Of a stretch of 64,000 nt of DNA, positions 37,589 through 46,362 are shown piece by piece. Both the position numbers and the translations under genes were made by a program. Under the pieces are notes generated by a model, which searched no databases, was not told where the DNA came from, and saw nothing but the letters and a program-made list of their open reading frames with translations. This DNA comes from Rhodospirillales bacterium 24-66-33 (GTDB lineage Bacteria > Pseudomonadota > Alphaproteobacteria > Reyranellales > Reyranellaceae): the NCBI GenBank assembly GCA_002281855.1, contig NCHQ01000018.1, positions 1 to 64,000 on the forward strand. The letters are read 5' to 3'. Numbering within the stretch: the first letter of the stretch is position 1; each line of letters starts with the position of its first letter.

Positions 37589-38887
37589 ATGGCCATTCTC
37601 GCCACCCTGGCGCTTCTCTTCAGCGCCGTCTTCACTGTCTGCTGCGTGTTGCTCGCGGCCTTCATCGGCAGCCTGCTCTACATGGTCGTGCTGCATCATC
37701 GCCTGAAGCCCGCCGGCCTCCGACGCGAGGAAACCCTGCTGGCGACGCCGCTGCCGCCGGACGCCGAGCTGCCTCATGTCGTGGTTCAGATTCCCTCGTT
37801 CAACGAGGGCGCCGTGGTGCGGCGCGGCGCCGAATCGGCAGCGGCGCTCGACTGGCCGCGCGATAAGCTGCACATCCAGCTGCTCGACGACAGCACCGAC
37901 GAGACGGCGGAAATGGTGCGCCAGGTCGCGGCCGAGCTGCGCGCCAAGGGGTTCGACATCGTGGCGCTGCAGCGCACCGATCGCAGCGGCTACAAGGGCG
38001 GCGCGCTGCACGAGGCGATGCAGAAGACGCCGCACGATTTCTTCGCGATCTTCGACGTCGACTACATCCCGCCGGTCGACTTCCTGCGCGTCTGCATGCG
38101 GCCGTTCTTCGCCGAGCCGAAGACGGCCTTCGTCCAGGCGCGCTTCGACTTCCTCAATCCGCACGAGAACGCGCTCACCGAGATGCAGATGGTGACGCTC
38201 GACGCCCATCTCGGCATCGAACAGGCGACGCGCTGCTGGGCCGGCCATCCGCTGCCGTTCAACGGAACCTGCGGGATCTGGCAACGCGCGGCCATCGATG
38301 CCGGCGGCGGCTGGAAGGGCGACACGGTCACCGAGGATCTCGATCTCACCTACCGCGGCTGGGTGAAGGGCTGGCGGGCCCTGTTCCTCACCAGCGTCGG
38401 CGTTCCGGGTGAACTGCCGGCCGACACCAAGACCTGGCTGCGGCAGCAGCAGCGCTGGCAGGACGGGTTCCGCCACGTCTCGATGCGCATGTTCCCCGAG
38501 ATCCTGAGGAGCCGCGACATCACCCCGTCGGCCAAGCTGGCCGCACTTCTGCACCTGTGCATGGCGCTCAATCAGCCGGTGCTTCTGGTGGGCGTGGTTT
38601 CGGGCATCCTCGCGGGCCTGCTGGCCCCGTCGCTCGTACCGCTGTTGCTGACACTGTTCGTGGTCACCGTCGCCTGGGTGCTCGTCTGTGCGACGACGTT
38701 CCTGCGGGCGGGGCACAATTTCATCCGCGGCGGCGAGATCCCGCCGCTTCAGTTCGCCGTGGTGCTGCTGCGGTTCGTGGGCGGGCAGGTGGCGACCGTG
38801 GTGCGTTCGCTCGGCGTCAACGTGAAGAAGCTGTTCAGCAAACCCAAGCCGGTCGTCTTCGACCGCACGCCCAAGCGCGGAACTTAA
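37589..38887 (+). CDS. CslA/cellulose-synthase-like GT2 glycosyltransferase 2
   Basis: A 432-residue homologue of the preceding enzyme with the same layout: N-terminal hydrophobic part (3-33), QLLDDSTDE, IFDVDYIPP, VTEDLDLTYR and QQQRWQDG, FNGTCGIW, a C-terminal bundle and the tail VFDRTPKRG. The second metal Asp site here reads DVD rather than DAD. The gene is 10 nt after the first. It overlaps the convergent amidinotransferase gene by 4 nt. Either the two act on different sugars or one is a chain partner; the sequence cannot tell. Confidence 0.8.
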   Translation: MAILATLALLFSAVFTVCCVLLAAFIGSLLYMVVLHHRLKPAGLRREETLLATPLPPDAELPHVVVQIPSFNEGAVVRRGAESAAALDWPRDKLHIQLLDDSTDETAEMVRQVAAELRAKGFDIVALQRTDRSGYKGGALHEAMQKTPHDFFAIFDVDYIPPVDFLRVCMRPFFAEPKTAFVQARFDFLNPHENALTEMQMVTLDAHLGIEQATRCWAGHPLPFNGTCGIWQRAAIDAGGGWKGDTVTEDLDLTYRGWVKGWRALFLTSVGVPGELPADTKTWLRQQQRWQDGFRHVSMRMFPEILRSRDITPSAKLAALLHLCMALNQPVLLVGVVSGILAGLLAPSLVPLLLTLFVVTVAWVLVCATTFLRAGHNFIRGGEIPPLQFAVVLLRFVGGQVATVVRSLGVNVKKLFSKPKPVVFDRTPKRGT

Positions 38888-39846
38888 GGCAGCACGCTTT
38901 CGCGCAGCAGCGGGTGGTGGGCGCAGCGCAGGCCGCCCCCCAGACGGATGGGCGCATCGAAGGGCAGGGGAATGACATCGACCCTGCGCCTGCGCAGCTC
39001 CTCGATCACGCGGCGGTTGTCGGCATCGACGATGATCCGGCCGGCCTCGAGCACGAGGCCGTTGGTCGCGAGAAGCGATGCTTCCTCGGGCGAGACCTCG
39101 ATCTTGTCCCAGTCGCGCAGCGACATCGGCAAGCCGTCGATCAGCTTCTGCGGGCAGTGGATCAGCAGGCCGGGCTGAATCAGGGCCATCGCGCAGTCGA
39201 GATGAAGGACATGCGATTTCAGGGCGACGGGGATCACGCGGTAGGTGTCGCCGAGCAGGGCCTGCAGCCAGTCGGCGCCGGCGAGATCGGAAGCGCAGCC
39301 CGATATGCCGACATAGATTTCGCGGCCGTTGAGCAGCGTATCGCCGCCTTCGAGGAAGGGGCCGTCGACGCCGCCCGGCGAACCCAGCGGGACGCTCGAC
39401 CAATGCGCGCCCTTGGTTGCCACGGCCTTCTGAACGAGCGATCGCAGACCATAGCGCTCGCGCTGGCGGCATTTCAGGCGCAGCGAGGCATCGATCACGT
39501 GCTTGTCGACGACGATCATGGCGTCGCGGGCGAACAGCTGCGCGCCTTCGCCGTTCGGCGCGAGGAAGGTGCGCTCATCGCCCTTCAGCCGCTGCGGGCG
39601 GTGAACCGTGACGCCCTCGCGCGCCACGAGTTCGGCCAGCGCATCGACCTGGCGCTCGATCCGGTGCGCCCATTCGGGATCGACGTCGATCAGCCGCTTC
39701 CCGGTGTGGCGGAGGCTGAATTCGAGCCCTTCCGGCGTCAGCCAGCGGCACGAGTCTTCATGGAAGACGACGAAGTCTTCGGCCGGCGAGATGCCGATCA
39801 CCACACCCCGCAGCTTGCCCCATTCGTGGTGTGCGCCGAACAGCAT
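38884..39846 (-). CDS. Amidinotransferase / DDAH-superfamily protein
   Basis: A 320-residue guanidino-group-modifying enzyme. The Asp region FARDAMIV, FLEGGDTLLNG, the His in HVLHLDCAMAL and the Cys in GGGLRCAHHPL are placed as in glycine/inosamine-phosphate amidinotransferases and dimethylarginine hydrolases. The catalytic triad therefore appears complete. ATG 39846 is 2 nt after the manC stop, so they are one transcript. It may add or remove an amidino group on an amine, perhaps an amino-sugar; the real substrate is unknown. Confidence 0.75.
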   Translation of the reverse strand: MLFGAHHEWGKLRGVVIGISPAEDFVVFHEDSCRWLTPEGLEFSLRHTGKRLIDVDPEWAHRIERQVDALAELVAREGVTVHRPQRLKGDERTFLAPNGEGAQLFARDAMIVVDKHVIDASLRLKCRQRERYGLRSLVQKAVATKGAHWSSVPLGSPGGVDGPFLEGGDTLLNGREIYVGISGCASDLAGADWLQALLGDTYRVIPVALKSHVLHLDCAMALIQPGLLIHCPQKLIDGLPMSLRDWDKIEVSPEEASLLATNGLVLEAGRIIVDADNRRVIEELRRRRVDVIPLPFDAPIRLGGGLRCAHHPLLRESVLP

Positions 39847-39848
39847 GT

Positions 39849-41255
39849 TCAGACCCGGGCGTAGATGTCCTCGTAGCGGACGATGTCGTCTTCCTCGACA
39901 TAGTCGCCGGTCTGCACCTCGACCACTTCCAGCAGTTCGGTCCCCGGATTGGCCAGGCGATGGACGCCGCCGATCGGGATGTAGGTCGATTCGTTCTCGC
40001 GCAGGGTCATGACCTTGCCGTCGAGCGTGACCTCGGCGATGCCCTTGACGACGACCCAGTGCTCGGCGCGGCGATTGTGGCTCTGCAGGCTGAGCTTGGC
40101 GCCGGGCTTGACCGTCAGCCGCTTGGCGCGGAAGCGCTCCCCGCGGTCGATGTCCTGGTAGCTGCCCCACGGACGATGCATCAGCGCATGCTCGGTCGCG
40201 GCGCGGTGCTTGCCGTCCGACATGCGCTGCACGACGTCCTTGAGGCGCGGGAGGTTGTCGCGATGGCCGACCAGCACGGCGTCGTTCATCGACACCACGA
40301 CGACGTCCTCGACGCCGATCACGGCGGTCAGCGGGCCGTCGGACCGGACGTAGGAATTGCGCACGTGGTCGATCTCGACCGGACCCTCGGTGACGTTACC
40401 TTCGCTGTCGGCATGGCCGACATCGAGCAGCGCATCCCAGGTGCCGAGATCGGACCAGCGGAAGCGGGCCGGGACCACCCAGCACTTGTCCGTCCGCTCC
40501 ATCACGGCATAGTCGATCGACTTTGCCGGAGCCTTGGCGAAGGCGTCGGCGTCGAGGAACACCGTCGAGTCGGTTCTCCGGGCCTTGGCCACGGCCTCCT
40601 CGGCGGCGGCCGCCATGGCCGGTTCGAAGCGGGCCATTTCCGACAGCAGGAGAGCGGGCGGGAACAGGAAGTTGCCGCTGTTCCACAGCAGGCCCTCGGC
40701 GATGTACTGCATCGCCTTCTGGGCATTCGGCTTCTCGACGAAGGCCGCGACCTTCATCACCGGCCCGATCTTTTCCGTGCCGGGGCGGATATAGCCGTAG
40801 TCGGTCTTGGGCTCGGTGGGCGGGATGCCGAAGGTGACGATGCCGCCCTGTTCGACCGCCACCAGACCCTCGCGGCATCCGGCGAGGAACTCCTCGGCGC
40901 CGATCACCAGGTGGTCGGACGCCAGCGCCAGGACGGCCTTGGCGCCCAGATCACGCGTGTATGCGGCCGCCGCGGCCATGGCGGGGCCCGAATCGCGCCG
41001 CGACGGCTCGACCAGGATGTCGATGTCGACCCCGATCTCGCGGGCCTGGCTCTCGCACATGAAGCGATAGGCGTCGTTGGTGGCAATCACCGGCTTGCCG
41101 AACAGGCTGCGGTCGGCCACGCGCAGAAGCGTCTGCTGGAAAGTCGACTGCTTGCCCAGTAGCGGAACGAACTGCTTGGGCATGCTCTCGCGCGACAGGG
41201 GCCACAGGCGCTTGCCGGAGCCCCCGACGAGGATAACGGGCGTGATGAGCGACAT
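39849..41255 (-). CDS. manC: Mannose-1-phosphate guanylyltransferase / mannose-6-phosphate isomerase
   Basis: A 468-residue bifunctional enzyme giving GDP-mannose from mannose-1-phosphate (and isomerising fructose-6-phosphate). The nucleotidyl-transferase opening is VILVGGSGKRLWPLSRE with PKQFV. The C-terminal type-II PMI cupin has RAEHWVVVKGIAEVTLDGK and VHRLANPG. The start is the ATG at 41255. It is directly upstream of the amidinotransferase and opposite the polysaccharide cluster, so it likely feeds GDP-mannose to the two CslA-like synthases or to surface glycan assembly generally. Confidence 0.93.
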   Translation of the reverse strand: MSLITPVILVGGSGKRLWPLSRESMPKQFVPLLGKQSTFQQTLLRVADRSLFGKPVIATNDAYRFMCESQAREIGVDIDILVEPSRRDSGPAMAAAAAYTRDLGAKAVLALASDHLVIGAEEFLAGCREGLVAVEQGGIVTFGIPPTEPKTDYGYIRPGTEKIGPVMKVAAFVEKPNAQKAMQYIAEGLLWNSGNFLFPPALLLSEMARFEPAMAAAAEEAVAKARRTDSTVFLDADAFAKAPAKSIDYAVMERTDKCWVVPARFRWSDLGTWDALLDVGHADSEGNVTEGPVEIDHVRNSYVRSDGPLTAVIGVEDVVVVSMNDAVLVGHRDNLPRLKDVVQRMSDGKHRAATEHALMHRPWGSYQDIDRGERFRAKRLTVKPGAKLSLQSHNRRAEHWVVVKGIAEVTLDGKVMTLRENESTYIPIGGVHRLANPGTELLEVVEVQTGDYVEEDDIVRYEDIYARV

Positions 41256-41282
41256 TGTGACGGCTTTCGTTACGGAGGGGCT

Positions 41283-42974
41283 TTATTGGCCGGCTTCGGT
41301 GGCGGCGTGCCGGGCCGCGATATAGCCGAAGGTGAGGGCCGGGCCAATGGTGATGCCGGCGCCGGGGTAGGTGCCGCCCATGACGCTGGTCATGTCGTTT
41401 CCGGCGGCATAGAGGCCGCGGATCGGGGCGCCCTCGACGTCGAGAACGCGCGCATGGCCGTCTGCCCGCAGGCCGAGGAAGGTGCCGATGTCTCCCGGCA
41501 GCATTTTCATGGCGTAGAACGGTGCCTGCTCGAGTGGCGCGAGGCAGGGGTTGGGCCTGTGTGCCGGGTCACCGTTGAAGCGGTGATAGGCATCGGTCCC
41601 CTTGCCGAAATCGGGGTCCTCGCCGCGGGCGGCATTCGCATTGAATCGGCCGATCGAAGCCTGCAGCCCGGCTGCGTCAACGCCGATCTTCCCGGCCAGC
41701 TCCGGCCAGTTGCCCGCCGTCAGCAGATAGCCGTTGCGGATGTGGGGACCGAGCGGCAGCGGAGCGGGACCGATGGCACCCATCCCGTAGCGGCGGATGG
41801 CGCGATGGTCGCAGAGCAGCCAGCAGCTCGTCTCGTCGCGCCCGCGGCAGGCATCGACCATGGCCGGCACGAAGTCGTGGTACGAGGCCGATTCATTGGC
41901 GAAGCGCCGGCCGGTCGGATCGACGGCGATGTAGCCGGGCTTGCCGCGCTCGTAGAAATGCGGGAACGGCAGGGTCGAGCCATCGGGCTGCGGCACCAGC
42001 GAAACGGGAACCCAGGCCGCCGGATGCGCGACATCCTCCGCCAGGGCGCCGCCGACCGACTGGCCGAGCCGGATTCCGTCGCCGCGATTGCCCGGCGGCG
42101 GCGCCGAGCGATGGAAGTGCCCGTCGCGCACATGACCGTAGTAGCGGCTCTTGAGTTCGTCGTTGGCGGGAAAGCCGCCGCAGGCCAGCACGACCCCGCG
42201 TCGCGCACGGATCTCCTGTCGCTTGCCCTCGCGCTGCACGATCGCACCTGTGACCGCGCCCGTGTGCTGCGTCAGTTCGACGACGGGACAGTCGAGCCAG
42301 AGGTCGATGCCGCGTTCCTCGGCCGACAAAGCGAGGGCGGCGATCAGACCGTTTCCGTTGGTGAGGCGCGTGCCGCGATCGTGATTCAGCCGGTCGACTG
42401 CATAGCGTGCGGTCATGCCGGCGACATGGAGCGCCGAGCGCACTGAACGGGTCATCTTGAAGACGTGGGGCAGGTCGTTGCGGCCGAGCATCATGCCGCC
42501 GAAGGCCATCATCGTGCGCAGCGGCGCCCGCAACTGGTCGAACCGCTTGCCCAGCCGCCGCCCGTCGAACGGCAAAGGCAGCAGCGAGCGGCCGCCCTGC
42601 GCGGCGCCCGGCTTGGTGGGATGATAATCGGCCCAGATCGGCACGGCCTCATAGCGAACGTGCGTGTTGTTCTCGATGAACTCGACGGCCGGATTGCAGT
42701 TGTCGAGGAAGGCATTGGCCAATTCCAGGTTCAGCCGGTTGCCGGCCTCCTGCTGCAGATAGGTGAGCGCATCCTCCTTGGAGTCGGCGATGCCGAGTGC
42801 CCGGCCGTGGCGATTGCCGGGGATCCAGATGACGCCGGCCGAGTAGGCCGTGGTCCCGCCGAACAGCTTCTCCTTCTCGACCATGAGCACGTCGAGCCCG
42901 GCATGTGAGGCCGTGAGAGCCGCAGAGAAGCCGGCGGCGCCGGATCCCACCACCAGAAGATCGGTTTCGATCAT
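41283..42974 (-). CDS. KstD/fumarate-reductase-like FAD-dependent dehydrogenase
   Basis: A 563-residue flavoprotein. It has the FAD dinucleotide fold VVGSGAAGFSAAL (8-20), GGTTAYSAG, the conserved RRGVVLACGGFPAN strand, and the C-terminal GGTYPGAGITIGPALTFGY typical of 3-ketosteroid delta-1-dehydrogenases. It would oxidise a ketosteroid-like or other enone precursor, but many such proteins have other roles. ATG 42974 overlaps the ion channel stop by 4 nt. The frame is open further upstream to 44099, but that part overlaps the channel gene and is not real. Confidence 0.75.
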   Translation of the reverse strand: MIETDLLVVGSGAAGFSAALTASHAGLDVLMVEKEKLFGGTTAYSAGVIWIPGNRHGRALGIADSKEDALTYLQQEAGNRLNLELANAFLDNCNPAVEFIENNTHVRYEAVPIWADYHPTKPGAAQGGRSLLPLPFDGRRLGKRFDQLRAPLRTMMAFGGMMLGRNDLPHVFKMTRSVRSALHVAGMTARYAVDRLNHDRGTRLTNGNGLIAALALSAEERGIDLWLDCPVVELTQHTGAVTGAIVQREGKRQEIRARRGVVLACGGFPANDELKSRYYGHVRDGHFHRSAPPPGNRGDGIRLGQSVGGALAEDVAHPAAWVPVSLVPQPDGSTLPFPHFYERGKPGYIAVDPTGRRFANESASYHDFVPAMVDACRGRDETSCWLLCDHRAIRRYGMGAIGPAPLPLGPHIRNGYLLTAGNWPELAGKIGVDAAGLQASIGRFNANAARGEDPDFGKGTDAYHRFNGDPAHRPNPCLAPLEQAPFYAMKMLPGDIGTFLGLRADGHARVLDVEGAPIRGLYAAGNDMTSVMGGTYPGAGITIGPALTFGYIAARHAATEAGQ

Positions 42975-44179
42975 GCTTTTGTTCCACCGGGGGACGGAGC
43001 GCCCGAATGCCTGCCGAGATTCTCCTCGTGCCGGCGCCGGGCTTCGTTCTCCACCGCCTCGGCAAGAGCGGGGATGTGCGACGCGATCTCGTAGAAGTCG
43101 CTGGCGTAGAGAACGAGGAGGGTGGTCGGCGCGGTCGTGACGATCGAGGCGGCACGGGGCTGGCGGTTGAGCAGGGACATTTCGCCGAAGAAGGCGCCGT
43201 CGCCCAGGCGGACCGTGCCGCCGGTCGGCAGCCGCACCTCGACCTCGCCGGCGCAGATGAAGAACATCGAGTCGCCGGGATCGCCGCGTCGCAGAACCAG
43301 CACGCGCGCCGGATAGTAGCGGGTGCGCAGCTTGCCCACGATCTCCGAGAGCGTCACCACGCCCAGGGACGCGAAGATCGGAACCCGCGTCACCTGGTCC
43401 CAGACGCGAAGATACTCGCGCCGCCGCTCTTCCTGCGCGAAACCGGTGGCGAGCACGCCGGTCATCAGCGCGAGCACCGCGATGCCGCTGATCATCAGCA
43501 GCGATCCGATGATGCGGCCCATCGGCGTCAGGGGCACCACGTCGCCGTAGCCGGTGGTCGTCAGGGTGACGACTGCCCACCACATGGCGTTCGGCAGGCT
43601 GCCGAACTGCTGCGGCTGGCCGTCCCGCTCGACGATGTGGGCGCCGGTCGCCGCGGTCATGAGCAGGATTGCGAACACGATCAGCACGCTGGCGATGGGA
43701 GCGCGTTCGTTGGAGATCACACGCGCCAGGGTGCCGAAGGCCGGCGCATGAAGCCCCAGCTTCAGGATCCAGAGGATGCAGAAGACCGACGCGGCGTCGG
43801 TTCCGGCGATGCTGTAGCCGCCTGCCAGCATGATGGCGGGCATGATGGCCAGCAATCCGATCAGCCCCGGAGCGCTGCCCGCCCAATGCAGTCGGGCTGC
43901 GAAGGGAGTCATGTCGGCCGAGTGCGGCAGTTCCGGCGCTATCCACAGGCGAGCCGCATATTCGACCAGGAAGATCAGCGTCACTCCCCAGATCGCCCCC
44001 CGCAGCATCACCCGCTGGGAGGAAGACAGCTCCTCGACCGAAAGAAGAATGACGGCAAGCAGCCCGATGCCGAGGACGACCAGATGGCCCTTCCGCCACC
44101 GGCGAGCGCCCGGTGTGGGAGCGTTGGGGCGCAGGAGTTCGAACAGCTGCGCGCGGAGCGTCTTATCTGGAGCCGTCAC
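42971..44179 (-). CDS. Cyclic-nucleotide-gated potassium channel
   Basis: A 402-residue ion channel with a six-helix voltage-sensor-type membrane region (about 30-235). The K+ selectivity filter is TLTTTGYGD with the pore helix SLPNAMWWAVV before it. The C-terminal cyclic-nucleotide-binding domain runs from about 285 (VLVLRRGDPGDSMFFICAGEVEVRL) to RAASIVTTAPTTLLVL, including FFGEMSLLNRQPRAA. It lacks the usual S4 arginine run in readable form, as in MloK1-like bacterial channels. GTG 44179 is the likely start; it is divergent from hyuA. Confidence 0.85.
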   Translation of the reverse strand: MTAPDKTLRAQLFELLRPNAPTPGARRWRKGHLVVLGIGLLAVILLSVEELSSSQRVMLRGAIWGVTLIFLVEYAARLWIAPELPHSADMTPFAARLHWAGSAPGLIGLLAIMPAIMLAGGYSIAGTDAASVFCILWILKLGLHAPAFGTLARVISNERAPIASVLIVFAILLMTAATGAHIVERDGQPQQFGSLPNAMWWAVVTLTTTGYGDVVPLTPMGRIIGSLLMISGIAVLALMTGVLATGFAQEERRREYLRVWDQVTRVPIFASLGVVTLSEIVGKLRTRYYPARVLVLRRGDPGDSMFFICAGEVEVRLPTGGTVRLGDGAFFGEMSLLNRQPRAASIVTTAPTTLLVLYASDFYEIASHIPALAEAVENEARRRHEENLGRHSGAPSPGGTKA

Positions 44180-44273
44180 GGTGCGACCATAGGCGGGCTG
44201 GCCTGCGAATTGCAACGCGGCGGCGCCCGGTCTACCGTCAGACCATTCCCCCAGACAGAGGTTTGCACTCAAG

Positions 44274-46352
44274 GTGATCAACGATTTGCGCATTGCCGTC
44301 GACATCGGCGGCACGTTTACGGACGTCGTGTTGGAAGAGGGGGGCCATCGGATCACCCGCAAGCTGCTGACGACACCGCAGCGGCCGGAACAGGCCGTTC
44401 TGGACGGGGTACGTCTCATTCTCGGTGATGCCGGCAAGGGGTTCGGCGACGTCGGCGTGTTCGTGCATGGCACCACGCTGGCCACCAATGCCGTCATCGA
44501 GCGACGCGGTGCGCGCACGGCGCTGATCGCCACGGAGGGCTTTCGCGACGTCCTCGATATCGCCAACGAGAGCCGTTACGACCAGTACGATCTCAGCATC
44601 GAGAAGCCGAGGCCACTCGTTTCGCGAGCGATGCGGTTCACCATCCCGGAACGCATGGACGTGCACGGGAAGGTGCGTCTGGCTCTGGACGAAGGCGCGG
44701 TGCGGACATTGGCGAAGACGCTGAAGGCCGAGGGAATCGAGAGCGTCGCCGTGGCCTTCATGCACTCCTACGTGAATCCGGCCCACGAGCGGCGCGTACG
44801 CGAGATCCTGATCGAGGAGCTGCCCGATCTTTGGGTGACGCTTTCGAGCGAAGTCTGCCCCGAGGTCCGCGAGTACGAGCGGACGTCGACGGCGGTGGCC
44901 AATGCCTATGTGCAGCCCCTGATGGACTCCTACCTGGCGCGTATGCAGGCAGCACTCGCGGCCGAGAAGTTCACCGGCACGATCTACCTCGTCACCTCCG
45001 GTGGCGGTCTCACGGCGATCGAGACGGCGCGGCGCTTTCCGGTACGTCTCGTCGAATCCGGGCCGGCCGGCGGCGCGATCTTCGCGGCGCAGGTGGCCGC
45101 GCGCGCGGGCGAAGCGCGCGCGCTGAGCTACGACATGGGCGGCACGACGGCCAAGGTCTGCCTGATCGACGACTATCAGCCGCACACGGCGCGCCTGTTC
45201 GAGGTCGATCGCGCAGCCCGCTTCCTCAAGGGTTCCGGACTTCCGGTCCGCATTCCCGTCATCGAGATGGTCGAAATCGGTGCAGGCGGCGGCTCGATTG
45301 CCCGGCTCGATGCCTTGAAGCGGGTCACGGTCGGTCCCGAAAGCGCCGGCGCCGAGCCGGGACCTGCCTGCTACGGGCGCGGCGGCCGGCATCCGGCCGT
45401 CACCGACGCCAACGTGGTGCTGGGAACGATCGACCCGGCGCATTTCGCCGGTGGAACGATCGCGCTCGACATCGATGCGGCGCGCGGCGCCATCGAGCGC
45501 GACGTGGCCGAGGGCATCGGTCTCTCCACCGAGATGGGCGCCTACGCCGTCTATGAGATGGTGTCGGAGAACATGGCCAGTGCGGCTCGCGTCCACGCGG
45601 TCGAGCGCGGCTCCGTGGTCAATCAATACACGCTGATCGCCTTCGGCGGCGGCGCACCGCTCCATGCCGCGCGCGTGGCCGAGAAGATCGGCGTACAGCG
45701 CGTGATCGTGCCGCCGAATGCCGGCGTCGGCTCTGCCGTCGGGTTCCTCGCCGCGCCGGTGTCGTTCGAGCTGGTGCGCAGCCGTTACATGCGTCTCGAC
45801 ACGTTCGATGCCGCGGCAGCCAGCGAAATGCTGGACGAGATGAGCCAGGAAGCGAAGGCACTGGTGGTGCCGGGCTCGCGCGGCCTGCCGACCTTCGAGC
45901 GGCGCGTCGCCTTCATGCGCTATGTCGGCCAGGGCCACGAGATCATGGTGACCCTGCCGCAGCGGCCGCTGACCTCGGCCGACACGGCTGCCCTGCGCGA
46001 GGCCTACGAGCGTGATTACGGCGTTCTGTTCGAGCGCCATATCCCGAACGCCGCGATCGAGATCCTGAGCTGGTCGGTCCAGGTATCGACCGAGGCCAAG
46101 CGGCCCGAAGTACAGGGCAAGGCCGGCAGTGCCCCCGTGCCCGAGCCGGTCGGCCGCCGTCCGGTGTTCGACGGGCGCAGCGGAAAGACCACCGACGTGC
46201 CGGTCTATCGCCGCGAGAAGCTGCCGCCGGGCAGCACCTTCAGTGGCCCCGCCATTGTCGCCGAAGACGAGACGTCGACCTATGTCTCGGCCAGTTTTGC
46301 CGCGCATATCGACGCCTCCGGTTGTATCGTCATGGATCGCAAGGCAGCGTGA
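44274..46352 (+). CDS. hyuA: Hydantoinase/oxoprolinase subunit A
   Basis: A 692-residue ATP-dependent hydantoinase/oxoprolinase A subunit. The sugar-kinase-like nucleotide motif VDIGGTFTDVV (9-19) and the second phosphate site GGTTAKVCLID are visible, as are HGTTLATNAVIERRGA and AYVQPLMDSY. With HyuB it would open a cyclic amide (N-methylhydantoin, 5-oxoproline or similar) using ATP. It starts with GTG 44274 and precedes hyuB by 10 nt. The TRAP transporter and dehydrogenase that follow suggest catabolism of an imported substrate. Confidence 0.88.
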   Translation: MINDLRIAVDIGGTFTDVVLEEGGHRITRKLLTTPQRPEQAVLDGVRLILGDAGKGFGDVGVFVHGTTLATNAVIERRGARTALIATEGFRDVLDIANESRYDQYDLSIEKPRPLVSRAMRFTIPERMDVHGKVRLALDEGAVRTLAKTLKAEGIESVAVAFMHSYVNPAHERRVREILIEELPDLWVTLSSEVCPEVREYERTSTAVANAYVQPLMDSYLARMQAALAAEKFTGTIYLVTSGGGLTAIETARRFPVRLVESGPAGGAIFAAQVAARAGEARALSYDMGGTTAKVCLIDDYQPHTARLFEVDRAARFLKGSGLPVRIPVIEMVEIGAGGGSIARLDALKRVTVGPESAGAEPGPACYGRGGRHPAVTDANVVLGTIDPAHFAGGTIALDIDAARGAIERDVAEGIGLSTEMGAYAVYEMVSENMASAARVHAVERGSVVNQYTLIAFGGGAPLHAARVAEKIGVQRVIVPPNAGVGSAVGFLAAPVSFELVRSRYMRLDTFDAAAASEMLDEMSQEAKALVVPGSRGLPTFERRVAFMRYVGQGHEIMVTLPQRPLTSADTAALREAYERDYGVLFERHIPNAAIEILSWSVQVSTEAKRPEVQGKAGSAPVPEPVGRRPVFDGRSGKTTDVPVYRREKLPPGSTFSGPAIVAEDETSTYVSASFAAHIDASGCIVMDRKAA

Positions 46353-46362
46353 GGAGTAACCC

